From Rhabditoides inermis (lineage: Eukaryota > Nematoda > Chromadorea > Rhabditida > Rhabditidae): a stretch of 64,000 bases of DNA. The stretch is taken from NCBI GenBank assembly GCA_963966185.1, contig CAWZYM010000006.1:298501-362500 (forward strand), in the 5' to 3' direction. Positions 12,201 to 25,800 of this stretch are shown in pieces; position 1 is the first letter of the stretch, and the number at the start of each line of letters is the position of its first letter. The notes beneath the pieces were generated by a model. The model worked only from the letters and a program-made list of their open reading frames with translations, did no database searches and was not told the DNA's origin. Position numbers and translations under genes: made by a program.

Positions 12201-15200
12201 TCGACCCCAAGAACAGGACGATCCAGCTGAGCCGGCAGAGCATTGTGCCCATTGCCAAGGCTGTGCAGGACGGACGCATTCCCCGCGACATTGGCGAGAA
12301 GCTGCGCAAGGTGGACAAGATGGCGTTCGCCGAGGCGCTCGGCAAGGGAGTTATCGACGTGGCGAACAACTTGTTCACCGACGCGGATACTGGCAGGCAG
12401 ATGAGCATCGAGCAGGCGATCCAGGAGGGATTCATCGACACGGGCAACGTGCAGAGCATGGAGGGCGCCGACGAGAAGAACCTGACTGCGGTGCTCGACT
12501 CGCACGAGTTTGACGAGAACAGCGGCCGGATCAGGGACAAGAAGAGCGGACTCTACCTCACCTTCAAGGTTGCTGTGGATAGGGACGTGATCGACGGAGA
12601 CTCGCTGCTGCACGATTTGGAGAGCGGACAGACGCTGACCCTCAGGGAGGCGGTCAACCGCGGCATCATCGACGGAGACGGCAAGTACGGCAGGGAGAAG
12701 ATGAAGCTGAAGGAGGCGGTCGCCGCCGGACACCTGGCCATCATTGCGTCGCCCATGCAGGCGGCGCAGACGGTGGCCGAGGCTGTCAAGAGGAGGGACG
12801 CCGAGGGATACAAGTTCAAGATCGAGGCGGTCGAGGGAGGCAGCCAGCGCGGCAGCCGCACCAGCGTGCCCAAGTTCCGCGAGGAGACGATCACGGCGCG
12901 CATCCCGCGCGTCGAGCCCGGGTTCTCGGTGAGGATGCGCGGCAGCGACGCCACCGGAAAGCTGGTCGACCGGGCGAGGAGTCTGATCGACGACCCCTCG
13001 GCACTGGCCGACGTGCAGCACGAGTTCCTGTCGAACCTCGAGAGCGGACAGTTCGACACTGACGAGAAGATCCTGGAGAACCCGCAGACGGGAAGGAGAG
13101 TGTCGGTGAGGGAGGCGGCCGAGACCGGACTGCTCGACGTTCTCACCGGAGAGATTGTGCACCCCGAGACGGGAAGGAGATACTCGATTCCCAAGGCGGT
13201 GCACATGCGGATGGTAGACGGAGACGCGGCCAAGCGGCTGATGGACGGACTGAACGTGAGCATGGACGAGCAGGCGACGACGACGACGTCGACGGCGTCG
13301 CCTGGAGGCGGCGAGTCGCGGACGTGGACCAAGACTGTGAGCTGGCAGGGCAAGCCCGAGGAGCTGCGCGCGTCCAAGGACCTGTCCGGATACACGACCT
13401 ACACGAGCAGCAGTACGACTGAGACCAAGGACGCGCCGTCGTGGGCCAGGCAGCACTAGACGGGCGGGGAAGTGTGTGGCTGACAGGAATCTCCACCCCC
13501 GATGCCGCATTCTCTCTCTCTCTCTTCCCCTTTCTAGATATGTGATTGTTTTGGTGGCTGCGTGTGTGGGTGGGACTCTCCACTCCTTGCCCGCGCGCGT
13601 TGTCGCCGACTTCTACTCAGTTATAGCCCAGTGACCCCCCCAGCACTCCCTTCCTTGGTTGTATTCTCTCTTACACACTCATTCTCGGAAAGCTCAATTT
13701 TCATCGTTTCATTCTCCTTATGTACATTCTCTACAATTTTCATTTGAGATGTACATCACTGCCCATAGAGTATAGTATAATTTCAGAGAGCATAATAGTG
13801 TGCCTTGCATTGTGTATTTAATTTCACTTTGGTCATTATTCCATTTTCCACGTAGAGGTTGTGTTGAGCATGATAATGTGTGATATACATTTTTATATTG
13901 AACGATTGTGTAAAATATCGATTTGATTGGCGTGTTGTGTGAATGTGTTGAAGTGAAGTGTTGTTGGTGTGGTTGGCAATCTGGCATGGCTGAAACAAAA
14001 TGAAACTGACTGAGCGGGGTAGAGTGACTGGTTGTTGATGGTATTGTGTACAGGATGAGATGGCGGAGAAGGCGATGGCTCGCGTCATCGAGGCGTCGTC
14101 GCTCATGACTGAGCTGACGAGGGCGGAGGAACGACTCTTCACCACCACCCTCACATTCGACCTCAACGGAGGCGTGGACGGCAAGGGCGTCGGAGAGAAC
14201 ATTGAGGTTTGTGTGGTTAGATCGATCATGAATACAATGTCTGTATAATAATGTTTATCTGCCGTGACAGCGAAAAAGATATGGCAAATATAGCTGGCCT
14301 TTGTATATCGAATGATCATACAATATGTATATGGAAAATTTTGTATAGCTGTGGAATGTGATGTGTTGAGACTCTGCGCGCTTCGATGTCTTCGTGGGAG
14401 GAGCAGGTGGAGCATCAGCTGAGCGAGCTGGACTCAGTGCTGCGGGAGGAGGACCTTCCGGAGGAGGACAGGCAGAGACTGCTCGAGCAGAGGGAGCGAC
14501 TACGCACCCACTACGAGACCACCAAACAGCGCGTCGAGATGGTCACCACGCGGTGGGTGTTGGTACTTTGGTACGCCACTGGGTATTGGGGCGGGCGTGC
14601 TTAGCGATTTGTGGTTCTTTTGGTTCCCTACTTTTGGCGTGGTTATCTGGGCGGGCGTTATGATGTGTTCTTGTGGGGGGGGGGGGGGGGGGTTAGTGTG
14701 TGTTCGTTGTTCGTGCAATTGGAACGCGATGATGAAAACGGCGCATTGTTTGCAGAGACGTTTTCGCGTGAGAGGCTCGAGTGTTTTGCGAGGTTGAGAG
14801 TCGATTAGGAGTGTCTCTTTTGCATTTGATCTGTTGTTCACATTCGAATGCACGCGTGTGTAGATGCTATCGCATGGGTGAAGTGAACGTTGAGATATGC
14901 AAAATTATGCGTTGATCCGCTATCTGAAATTGCGCGCGGCGCGGGTTGTTGTGTGAGTGAGATTGCAATCGGCAGGTGAAAGTGATCCGAATGGTGAGAT
15001 CACTCCCGCGTTGCATTTGACAGCTAGCTGGTAAATTACAATTTTGAACTGATTCTATAGTTTGTAGTTAGCAAATGGTTCAAATGTTGTTGCGTTGCAG
15101 TCTGAACGTTTCAGTCAATTTCGAACTGATGACTGATCCATAATCTGTACTACAAATTGTTGAAATGTTGTCGCTTTCAGTCTCAACGTGCTCGCTTCGC

Positions 15201-17418
15201 TGCTGATCGAGTTTTCGTCGCAGTCGTCGCGCCTGCAGTCGTGGATCACGGAGAAGACGCGGCGGGTCGGTGAGCTGCGGGCGGACAGCGCTCATCCGGA
15301 GAGACTCGAGCAGTGCAGGAGGGACAGGGAGCAGCTGCAGCAGGAGGTGGGTTAGAGGGGGGGGGGAAGGATAGGCTCATATTGTGTCCTCAGAATGTTG
15401 TGTCCTAGCATAGCAGGAGGTGTAGTCGACTCGAATGTGCTTCATTTGCACACTGGTTCAGATTGTCCGCAGATTGTGTCCTAGCATAGTCAACTCATGT
15501 GCTTGATTTGCGATGTTGCAGATTGTCTCGTCTGGCTCGTCCTCTCTCAAGCAGCTCGGCTCTGTGGTGGTTCGGGTGGAGGGTGAGATGGACGGTCTGA
15601 TGGAGGCGGCCGGACAGCGACCCGGCACCGCAGACATGCTCAACGCCGACGACGTCAAGAAGACGTTGAGGAGAGTGCAGGTGGGAACTCGTTGTTTGGT
15701 CAGAATCGCACGGTGTGTTCGTAAAGATCAGTATTCACAGAGTAGCGGTTAGTATATGATATAGTATAGGTCAATATATGTTATGATTTTGTTGTCTAGG
15801 ACGACTACGACGATCTGCTGAAGCAGTGTCAAGAGCTGGCGGCGTGGCAGCAGCGCGTCGCCTCCCTCGGGGGAGAGCACATTGACGCCGGGCGGAGGGC
15901 GGACGAGTGGCTGCACTCACTGGACGGGGAGATCCGGGAGGCGGAGAGGGACGGGGCTGATCCCAGGCAGAAGCTGCACAAGGTCGAGACACTCAGCAGG
16001 GCGGTGAGTGCGGGAGTGACAAATGGTGGCATCGGGGTCTTTACATGGATCTGATTTTGAAAAGGCACGTGTCTAGTGACAGTGACCATTAGCTCACCCC
16101 ATTTGTTCAGGATGTCATGAATGTAGAGTAAAGGTAAGTATGGGTTGCCGCATCAGACTTTTTTCAACCTGAATTACTGTTTCAGGCGGCCTCGGAGCAG
16201 GCGCAGTTGGACGCGGCCGAGCAGGCGAGTCGGAAGCTGCTCGCCGCGCTCGAGGGCACGCACGCGCACGCCGATGCGAGGGAGAGACACGAGAAGGAAC
16301 TGCGAGAGAGGCGGCAGAAACACGAGCGGATGGTAGAGAGACTGCAGGGCGCGCAGAATGCGGCGGCCGCGCAGATGGCGGTGGACGAGGGAGTCAGGGA
16401 CTCGGTGAGTGGGAAGGAAAGAGGGAGAGAATCAAATCAAATCAATCAAATATTTATCCAGAATCGCATTTTATTGTGAGTGAGAGAGGGAGAGAGAGAA
16501 GAAGGTAATGAGAGAGAGAGAGAGAGAGAGAGATGCGCATGATGCCTCTCAGGTCCTGGCCGTGTCGGCGTGGACTCGCGAGGCGGAGGAGAAGGCTGGC
16601 GCCCTGGTGGACGTGCCCCTGCGGGAGGATGTGCTGCGCGAGAAGAAGCAGCTGGCGGCGGTTCTGCGCGGCGAGGTGGAGTCGCGACAGGCGCTGCTCG
16701 ACGAGCTCGAGAAGCAGCTGGCCGAGACGAGCATGGGACCGGCGGAGGCCGAGCAGGTACGCTTATCGTTTCTCTATCAATTTCGGCGGCTCTCACTCTG
16801 CTTATTCAAATCAAATAATTTATTCAGAATCGTCGTAGATATCGTAATAGTTTACGGCGCTGATCCTGCAATCATACTCATCTCCTCACGTTGTTGTCAT
16901 GTCATGTCTGTTCTGATTATTCGTATATTTTAGGTGGCCGAGCAGGCAGATGAGGCGCGGAAGCGTCTGAAGCGGACGGGCAGCGGTCTCAAGGGCTACC
17001 ACGACAATGTGTCGGACGCGCTGGAGGGAGTGCGCGAGCTGGAGGTTGGTAGCTCTGATCAAATCAATCAAATCAAGGTGGCAGCTCTGCCCGTTTCACT
17101 CCACTCCCACTCGAGCGTATTATCACTATAGCGTTTTTTTTAGCACTTTTAAATCACCCGCGATACATTTATTGGAATTAAGGTGGCTGCCGAAGCTGCG
17201 GCGCGAGCGGCAGACGCTGCCGCCAGGAACAGCGAGAGGGCGTGGGCCAGCCGGGATGGGGACAAGATGGCCGAGGCGGCGACGGAGACGGCGGCGGCGC
17301 GCAGGCAGCTCGAGGGTGTCGACGAGATTGTCAAGAGGTTGATGAACATTCCCGGAGTGTGCGACACGGACAGGGTGCAGGCGGTGGTGAGTGGGGTCCC
17401 TCTTTGTTTATCTCTGTC

Positions 17419-17486
<68 letters not shown>

Positions 17487-20033
17487 CGGTAGAAGTGTGA
17501 ACATTGTCACTTCAGCTGCCCGGTCTCAAGCGTCGTCTCGATGGAGTGGAGGAGGAGCTGGAGGTGCGTCGGGTGCAGCAGCAGGAGAGCGACCGACAGA
17601 GGGGCGAGATGGAGGAGAGGACGCGTGCCGCATCCGAGTTGCTGCACCGCCTGGAGGGAGAGAGGAGCGGCGAGCCGGTGGCGGTGTCGATGGATGGACT
17701 GCAGCGGCAGAAGAGGGAGTGCGCGGATGCGGCGGCATGTGTGGAGCAGGCGGGCGCGATGATCGATCAGCTGGAGGAAATGTGCGCAGAGGGCGGGCTG
17801 CCGAGGACGGTGCTTGATCTGGCAAAGAGACAGCAGGCTCTGGCCGAGGCTGTCAAGCAGCGGCAGCGGGAGGTGGTGGAGAAGGAGGCCAAGGTGGGGG
17901 GGATTGATGTTGTCTAGGTTTTACTATGAAACAAGGGTTTAGACTCGCTGTCCTACTTATGCTATACAATAAGGGTTTATATGCTATACAAGAAGGGACT
18001 ATATAAGAAGGGTTTAGGCTAGCTGTCTTATGCTACTGTGTTATAATTGTTGAACTCTTGATTTAGGTGCTGGAGTTCATGCAGGCAGAGGATGATGTGA
18101 AGCAGTGGCTGGAGCAGCAGGGCAGCGCCGACTGCGCGGTGCCGGCGTCCAAGGAGGCGCTGCAGCAGGAGCGGCAGAGGATTGACAAGCTCGCCCGGGA
18201 GGTGCGAGGCGAGCAGAAGAAGATCGAGGACGTACGTTGTCTTTTTTTATTTGTTCTCGTATTGTAATACATATTCATACACTTTTACACTTTTACACTT
18301 TTACATTATCCCTTTTTACACACATACACTTTAAGCTGCGCCTGCGCGCGCGCGAGCTGACCCGGGACGCGGGTGCGGAGGGCGCGGGCGAGATTGCGGA
18401 CAGGGAGCGGCGACTGCAGACAGACTACGCCCGGCTGGCCGAGGCGGTCGACAAGGCCGGAGACGATGCCAACAAGGCGGAGCGCTGGATCGACGGGTGA
18501 GTGGGGATGGCGGGAGGGGGGGTGACGTCGTCTTTGTCATATTGTGTGTTTTTCTTCGTTGTTGTATTCTTGATATCGGCAGTAGACAAATTCACGTGTT
18601 TTCGTTAGAGACGGTACCTTTTCAATGTCTCTTTTCAGTATGGGCCGTCTGGACAAGTGGCTGACTGGCAAGCAGCGCGTGCTGGACGCGGTTGGCGCGC
18701 CGACCACCGAGCCGGCCCACGCGCGCAGTCAGCAGGGACAGCTAGGCATCATTGCGGCAGATGTGGACAACGAACACGGCACACTCGAGGCACTCGAGCA
18801 CATTGCCAACCAGCTGGGAGGAGAGGGAGTGGGGGAGAGGATGGGCGAGATGCGCGCGAGGTGGAACAGTGTCAACGAGGGAGTGGAGAAGAAGAGGGAG
18901 AAGGTGGCCGAGGCGGGCGCGGTTGGACAGGAGATGAGGAGGTTGGAGGGCAAGATGCTGAAGCAGCTGGATGAGGTGGAGCAGGCGGTGTGCGCGGCGG
19001 CCGAGGAGAAGCCGGTGGAGCAGCAGCTGAAGACGCTGGATGCGCTGAGGGGAAGGCTGGACGAGGTGGCGGGAGTGCGGGAGGAGATGGAGCGGCAGGT
19101 GCAGAGGGCGCGGGAGCTGGGCGTGGCGGATGATGAGCTGGGGGAAAGAGGAGACGAGGCTGGGAAGAAGATGGCTCAGGTGGGTGGGAGAGGAAGAGTA
19201 GGGGAAATACGACATGCAATACTGATATCAAGAATGCACTATAGTAGGCGAACTTTGGGGATAACACAATGGTTGTGGAATGAGATGGCTCAGATGAGTG
19301 ATTAAGAAACCGAAGACAGTTTTTCACCGCGTTGTCTTTCATGAAGTTACACCAAGATGAGAACGAAAACGAAGATATTTATGTTTGTGATATGTTTGTT
19401 TTGTCTCTCTTTGCTTTGTCGATTCCTCATTGTTCAGATGGCTCGCCGCATAGAAGCGACCAAGCTGGCGGCAGTGTCGGCGCGCGAGGAGGGCACCGCC
19501 CTGGCCGGACAGATGGACGAGCTGCTGGCGGTGATGCACCAGGCAAAAGTCGAGACGGAGCAGGTATGTTTGTGATACTAATGCTGCGTCCGTTCATGCC
19601 CACATTTCGTGTTTCGGTTGCGTTTCGTGTGCCAGAAACGAAATGGCAGGGTAAGCAAGAAGTGGCAGGGTCCACTGTCCCTGCCACTGTTTTTCTGTGT
19701 AGTGGTTTTCGATGCGCAATGTGTGTTGTCTAGGCGAGGTCAGACTCGTTTATGTATCAGAAAGCCGCTGTATGATGCACAAAAGGCACTGAGGATCTTT
19801 CTGGGGGTGGTGGCGCGTTCTGCGATCTTTTTGGGGATCTTTCTGAGAGTGCGCGGCCGTTCTGCGATCTTTCTGAGGGTCTTTTGCCGGCAAACGTTGA
19901 GGCTGACCTCTACTTCTAGGCTGGTCCCTTGTGTGTGGACGAGGAGCGTCTCGCGCAGCAAGCGGCCGACGCGAGCGGTGTTGTCGGTCGAATGTCAGAC
20001 AAGGACGGGCAAGTGGCTGTGATCAGGTATGCG

Positions 20034-20080
<47 letters not shown>

Positions 20081-22799
20081 TAGAAGATTAGCGGATATTT
20101 GCTGTTTTTGCTTCTTGTGGATTTGTGCGATTAGCAGCAGCAGAGCAGCCACTCTAATAGATGAATGCGGATGACGTGCATGTCTCGCATTTCCTCCTCA
20201 TCATTGCTATGTTCAGGGCGAGGGCGGCGGAGCAGCTGCGCGCTGCGCCCGATGCTGCCCTGTCGGACAAGGTCGACAGACTCAACGTGGGTGGTCTTCT
20301 TGTTGTTGTTTTTGTTTGTTTTTATTGTTGGAAAAAACATTTGTCTCATCACTCATAGGGAATGACAAGTCTACTGCGATTCCAATTGTTCTCAGCCGAA
20401 AACAAGACAAAGTTTTGAACTGTTGGTGTGATGTGTGATTGTGTTTACTTGTTCACTCTACAATGTCTTACCGTAAATTACAGTGCTAATTGATTCGAGA
20501 TGAATAATCTGAATTCTGAATTGTGTGTTTGCAGGAGTGGCAGCCAGTGCTGGATGGCGCGGAGAGGAGGAAGAAGGACATTGAGAGGGTGGCCGATCTG
20601 CTCCGGCAGTTCAACGACACGGAGCACGCTCTCCAAGGGAAGCTGGATGGCGAGAGGAAGACGGTGAGTTTGCTTGATGACATGCCTGTCTGACCGTGTG
20701 GGTGAATCGTAATGTACTGTAACGTACTGTATATCATTATGGTCACAGTACAGAGTGCAGAGAGTATTTTTTGAGTCGTTTCAGCTGGACGCTGCCCTCT
20801 CGGCCCCCTCTTCCCCTGCCCGCTGCGACGAGCTGCGCGGTTGTGCGGAGGCAGCCGAGAAGGCAGCGGCAGATGCGGACGCGATGGCCGCCACGGCTGC
20901 CCGGCTGGAGGAGCTGGTGCCCGGAGCGGAGGTGGGTGTGTGTGAAGGCAGTGTGTTCTGCGTGACAAACAGCAAACAGCTCTTTGCAGTGAGCAATCCT
21001 TGTGTCTGAACGATTGAAATGTGTTGTTGGCGAGACTGTTCTGTGTTCTGTTTGACCAGATGAATAGTATTTTTATATATCATCAATATGTATTAGGCAC
21101 CTTGCAGTAGTTAGATAAGCTGAAGTCGGGTTTTGCATCCCATACAGTGATTCGATTTGATTTGTGTTGTTGCAGTCTCGCCAGCTGCGTCGCCGCGCGG
21201 ACAACGCGGCCGACGACTGCCGCCAGCTCGCCAAGAGGGCCAACGCGGCGGCGGCGGCCGGCAAGAAGACGGTGCGTGGGGTCGTGGCAATGTGTTTATT
21301 CAGTATAGCTTGAGTAGCGTCTCTTCAAACTACTGCCAAATTGCCTCCCAACTACCTCCGAAATGCCTCACAAAACGCCTTCTCACTTGCCTTCCAACTA
21401 CTTCCAACTACCTCCGAAATGCCCCCAACCACTTCAAAATGTTTGCGACAGCCCTGCAACTACTTCGAACTACTCCCGAAACGGTTTCCGAAGAGACTGA
21501 CCACGCCTTTATTAGTGGTGAGAACACAAGTCTAGTGAGCGTGTTTCAGCTGGATCAGCTGGCGCGCTTTGGTCAGCTGGTGGGCGAGACGCGCGGGGTG
21601 GTGGAGCAGCAGAGGGAGGAGCTGGAGGCGGACAGGAGGGGAGAGAAGAGGATGGGCAGGGAGAGGATCAGGAACAGTGAGTGGAGGGGGGAGGGAGGGA
21701 GCAGAGAGGGAGGGAGAGAGAGAGGAGCGGGCGTCGCAGAGAGAGAGAGAGACTGATGTATGCATTTCAGAGCTGTCCGAGTGCGAGTCTCACTGGCACC
21801 GACAGCAGCGCGAGCTGCGGGCATGCGTCGACGAGCTGACCCCGGTGAGTATCTCTCTCTCTCTCTCTCTCTCCCTCTCTCTCTCTCTATTTCTCTCTCT
21901 CTCTCATCACGTTCTCTCTAGGTGAGCGACGAGTCTTCCATCCGCGACCTGCACGAGACTGTGGACGATGTGGATGCGGCTGTGGCGGAGGTGCTGGCCC
22001 GGCTGCGCGCCCTAGACAGGGAGCAGGAGCAGCAGAAGGAGGCGGCCGAGCAGGCGCGCGCCGAGCACGGCGCCGTCCTGCAGACGATCAACGGTCTGTA
22101 CGCCGAGCTCAACGACGTGGAGCCGGTGGCGAGGAGAAGAAGCCAGCTGGAGAGGCAGCTGAGCGAGATTGAGGAGCTGGAGGGGAGGTTGGACGGAGGG
22201 GAGAAGGGGGTGGAGCGGCAGGGAGACAAGTGGAGCCGGCTGGCCGAGGAGGGAGTGATAGGCGAGCAGCAGAAGCAGAGGGAGCAGAGTGGATTGGAGG
22301 AGATGGCTAAGGTGAGGGTTTTGTGTTTGCAAAAAGCCATCATTTTTGTGTGTATGCATATTTTGACGCGACGCTATCTCCCGTTTTGATGGTGTGTGTG
22401 AATCACATTTGGGCATGGAGAAAGTGTGTCAGTCTAAAAATTATGCGCATTGATTTTGATGGTCTATAATTTTGGTATCGCTCGTCAAACAAGGACTGGC
22501 AAAAAAGCTATAGTGTCCTCGTTTGTGCGAGTGGATTGCGGGCTGGATTGACCCGGATGGATTAGCACTGTTATTCCCTCTCTCTCTATTCTCTGGCACT
22601 GTACTTCCGCACTTGGAGATTTCGAAATTGACTACAGCCGTTGTTTGTTCAGGAATATATTCATCCATTAGCTCGGAAGACATGTTGAAGGTAAGCTATG
22701 CGAGAAGGTGTTCCTCTTTTTTTCTCGCCGCTCAGCGCGCTAAAAAGAAATATGATGTGACGTTGAAAGATGGATGGAGATGCTGGGTGGGAGAGAGGA

Positions 22800-22841
<42 letters not shown>

Positions 22842-25800
22842 ATGCGGATACACAATCGGTGTTGAATTGTCGTGCGAGAGAGGACACCTGCAACTCGCTG
22901 GTGTAAAATCCTCCTCTGTCTCTGCCTTCCGGCGAGTACCTTTACCCATCAAGCGAGTACCCATCACTCATTATGTTGTGGTGCGAGCATACTTTATTGT
23001 AGCACACATCAATCGATTGCGCCCAGCGGCCGGATGGCTGATTGGTAGATCACATCACATTCGCCACCCCGGTGTGTGTGACAAAGGTTTATTGCTTATT
23101 GCAACCCTCTGATTACATATTGCGCACTATCACGTTTTGAGTGGATGCGGCGAGCTGACTATTGTTACTGTACTCTGGTCATTCGACGCACTGTAGAATG
23201 GCTCACCATCAGCAGGTGCTAAAGTATGCTATTCCCGCCGCGGCGATAGTGATTCCTATTTTGTATTTGCAGGTAACTTGTAAACGTGGGTTCAAAGGTG
23301 CAATGATGTATTTCAGCTGATCGCCAAGGGCCGCAAGAAGCTCACTCTGCGCCGCAAGAACATTGAGAAGACGCGCGGCGAGTTGGACGCTCTGGATGGG
23401 GAGGCGGCGGCGGTGTGCGCGGCACTGTCCACCCTCGCCGGATCGGAAGCACTCACCAAGGATGGATCCCTGGCTGACCCCAAGACACAGGCAGACGCGG
23501 TCAAGGTGTGTCAGCGTTGTTGTGGAATAGGAAATAGTTTAAAGTGGTTATGACATTTAATACACACAAATCGATACACTAATCGAATTGAATAGTACAG
23601 CTCCTGTTCGGAACTGTTTGTATTTGTTGTGTTATATTGTTGTATCATACATGTCTAGGCTGCCAAGGAGGAGCTCCGCCAGCTGGGCGCTCGTGTGGAG
23701 AGTGTGACGGCCGATGCCAAGCTGTTGGCGAGGACGGCCGGCCCCGAGGCGGACACGACCGAGCTGGTGCGTTCATCTCCAGTTATCAATCGATTAGTCG
23801 ATTCATATGAAAGTCGGAAGAGTCTCATGTGTTTATCGGCCTATTGAGGCATATGCCAGTGTCGTGTGTGGGTGTTGTAGGACACTCTACCTAACACTTC
23901 AGGAACAAACTTATGTCATTTTTCACACACAACCGCTCACGTTTCACTGTAGGTGACCCCACTCGTATGTAATTATATTGCTCTCTGGCGACGAAGTGCC
24001 CTGACGTAGTTGGCTTTTTTTCTCTACTAACTTCAGAAGTTCTCGTATTCGTTTCTAAGATTGACAGACCTTTTCTATACACGTTTTTGGTGTTTTGGGT
24101 GGTTCTGTCGTTCTTAACCGGTACTAGGATGTTTGTGCTGTTTGATGATTGATACAATATGGATAAACTATTATTATTGAGTAGGATACCAGTTGCCATA
24201 TGCAAAAGTCTCACGTGTGTGTGTTTTGCAGGACGCGCTGACAGGCCGTGTGCGCGATGCGTGGCAGGCTGTCAGCGAGTCGGTGGCTGCGAGGGAGCGC
24301 GCCGTCGATGCTGCCGTACAACAGATGGGACGGTGGGTGCGCCTGTCTATAGTATCCAGAGCGATAGTTTCCGATCTACCTCAGTTTTCGATCTACCTCA
24401 GTTTTCGATCTACCTCAGTTTTCGATCTACCTCACTTGCAGTTCGAAACACGGTGCCATAACCGTCTGCCATTCTTGTTTTGCGCGCTATTTCCGAGAAC
24501 TGATTCTCCGCCTTCCTCTGACCCACCGCGTGCAACTTATTGCGAGCAAAGAACTATAGTTGCATGTTACAGTCCAGGGAATATTCAGTTCCGCTACCAC
24601 TCCGCTCGTCCGTCCCGCATTTGAAAATTGCGCGCGCGAAAGTTTGAATGTGAATTTATTTGCGTGCTATCGGATGTCTAACGATTTTTTGCCGCCTCGC
24701 ACTCTGTTCACTCTGCGCTCTCTAGTGAGGGCAACTGATTTGTACACCCACTGTACCTATATCCCTCCAAAATGCCACCCTGTGTTAGAAAAAGAACATG
24801 ATTCCTAAAGGATTTAGAGAGATAGACACGGTGTTTGATATTCAGGATTTGCGAATGAGTGTGAGAACGTGTCGCTATCGGTTGAGGTAGAGAATGTGTA
24901 CCAGGTGGGATGGCTGTCATGTGATTGTGTGATTGCAGGTACGAGGACGCGCTGCAGGCGCTGTCCAACTGGCTGGAGGAGACGGAGGAGATGGTGGCCA
25001 ACCAGAAGCCCCCGTCGTCGGACGTCAAGGTCGCCCGGGCGCAGACACACGCATACGATGTGCTGCTCAAACACATTGAGGACAAGAGGGAGAGGTGAGT
25101 GATGATGTGTGTGTTGTGCATTGACGCCATGTGTTTTGTAGTGTGGACGGGTTCGCTGCCATGATGCGCAAGCTGGTGGAGATGAGCTCGAACGCCGGCG
25201 AGAAGGAGCTACTCAAGGAGAAGAGCGACAGGGTGCAGGCGAGGTGAGTCTTCATTACTGCTCCTCAATTATGCTTCCTACTTCACTTCTACTACGTCTC
25301 TTCCACTTATCCTTCTTCTCCATCACACCTCCTACATTACTTCTCCTCCATCATTTATCTACCTCTTCCTAATCACTCACTCTCATCCTCTTCAGATACG
25401 ACGCCCTTCTCGATTCGGCGCAGTCGCGGCAGCAGCAGTTGCGGGACGCGGCCGACCTCGCGGAGCGGCTCAACGCTCTCCTGGCGCCCCTCGAGACGTG
25501 GCTCGTCAAGGCCGACAAGAGGGTGCAGCAGCTCGGACAAGTGGTCACTGGTGAGTGGAGTGGATCGAGTTTCATGTCTTTTAGCCAGAGCGTGCGTGTA
25601 CCAGTCACCAGACAGACAGCCTGTTTTCTACAAGAATCATGTTTGCAGACCCTGCCAAGATGGAGGCTCTGAAGGCGGACCAGCAGTCGTTGGCGGATGA
25701 GATTGACGACAAGCGGGGCGACGTGGAGGCCATCTCGAAGACGGGTCCTCTGCTGGCGGCGCTCGTCTCTGTGGACGACGCCAACCAGCTCGAGTCGCAG

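Noticed and set aside
6938..13510. A 2,190-codon open frame on the minus strand opposite the plakin-repeat exon
   Set aside because: It mirrors the sense exon codon for codon. The sense strand almost never uses TTA, CTA or TCA because codons end in C or G, so the antisense frame lacks stops. The peptide is Arg/Leu/His-rich without domains, and the sense frame has clear plakin repeats.
22654..22691. Extra spectraplakin exon between ttgttcag and gtaagc
   Set aside because: In the required phase it ends in TGA (after KTC), and its length is not a multiple of three.
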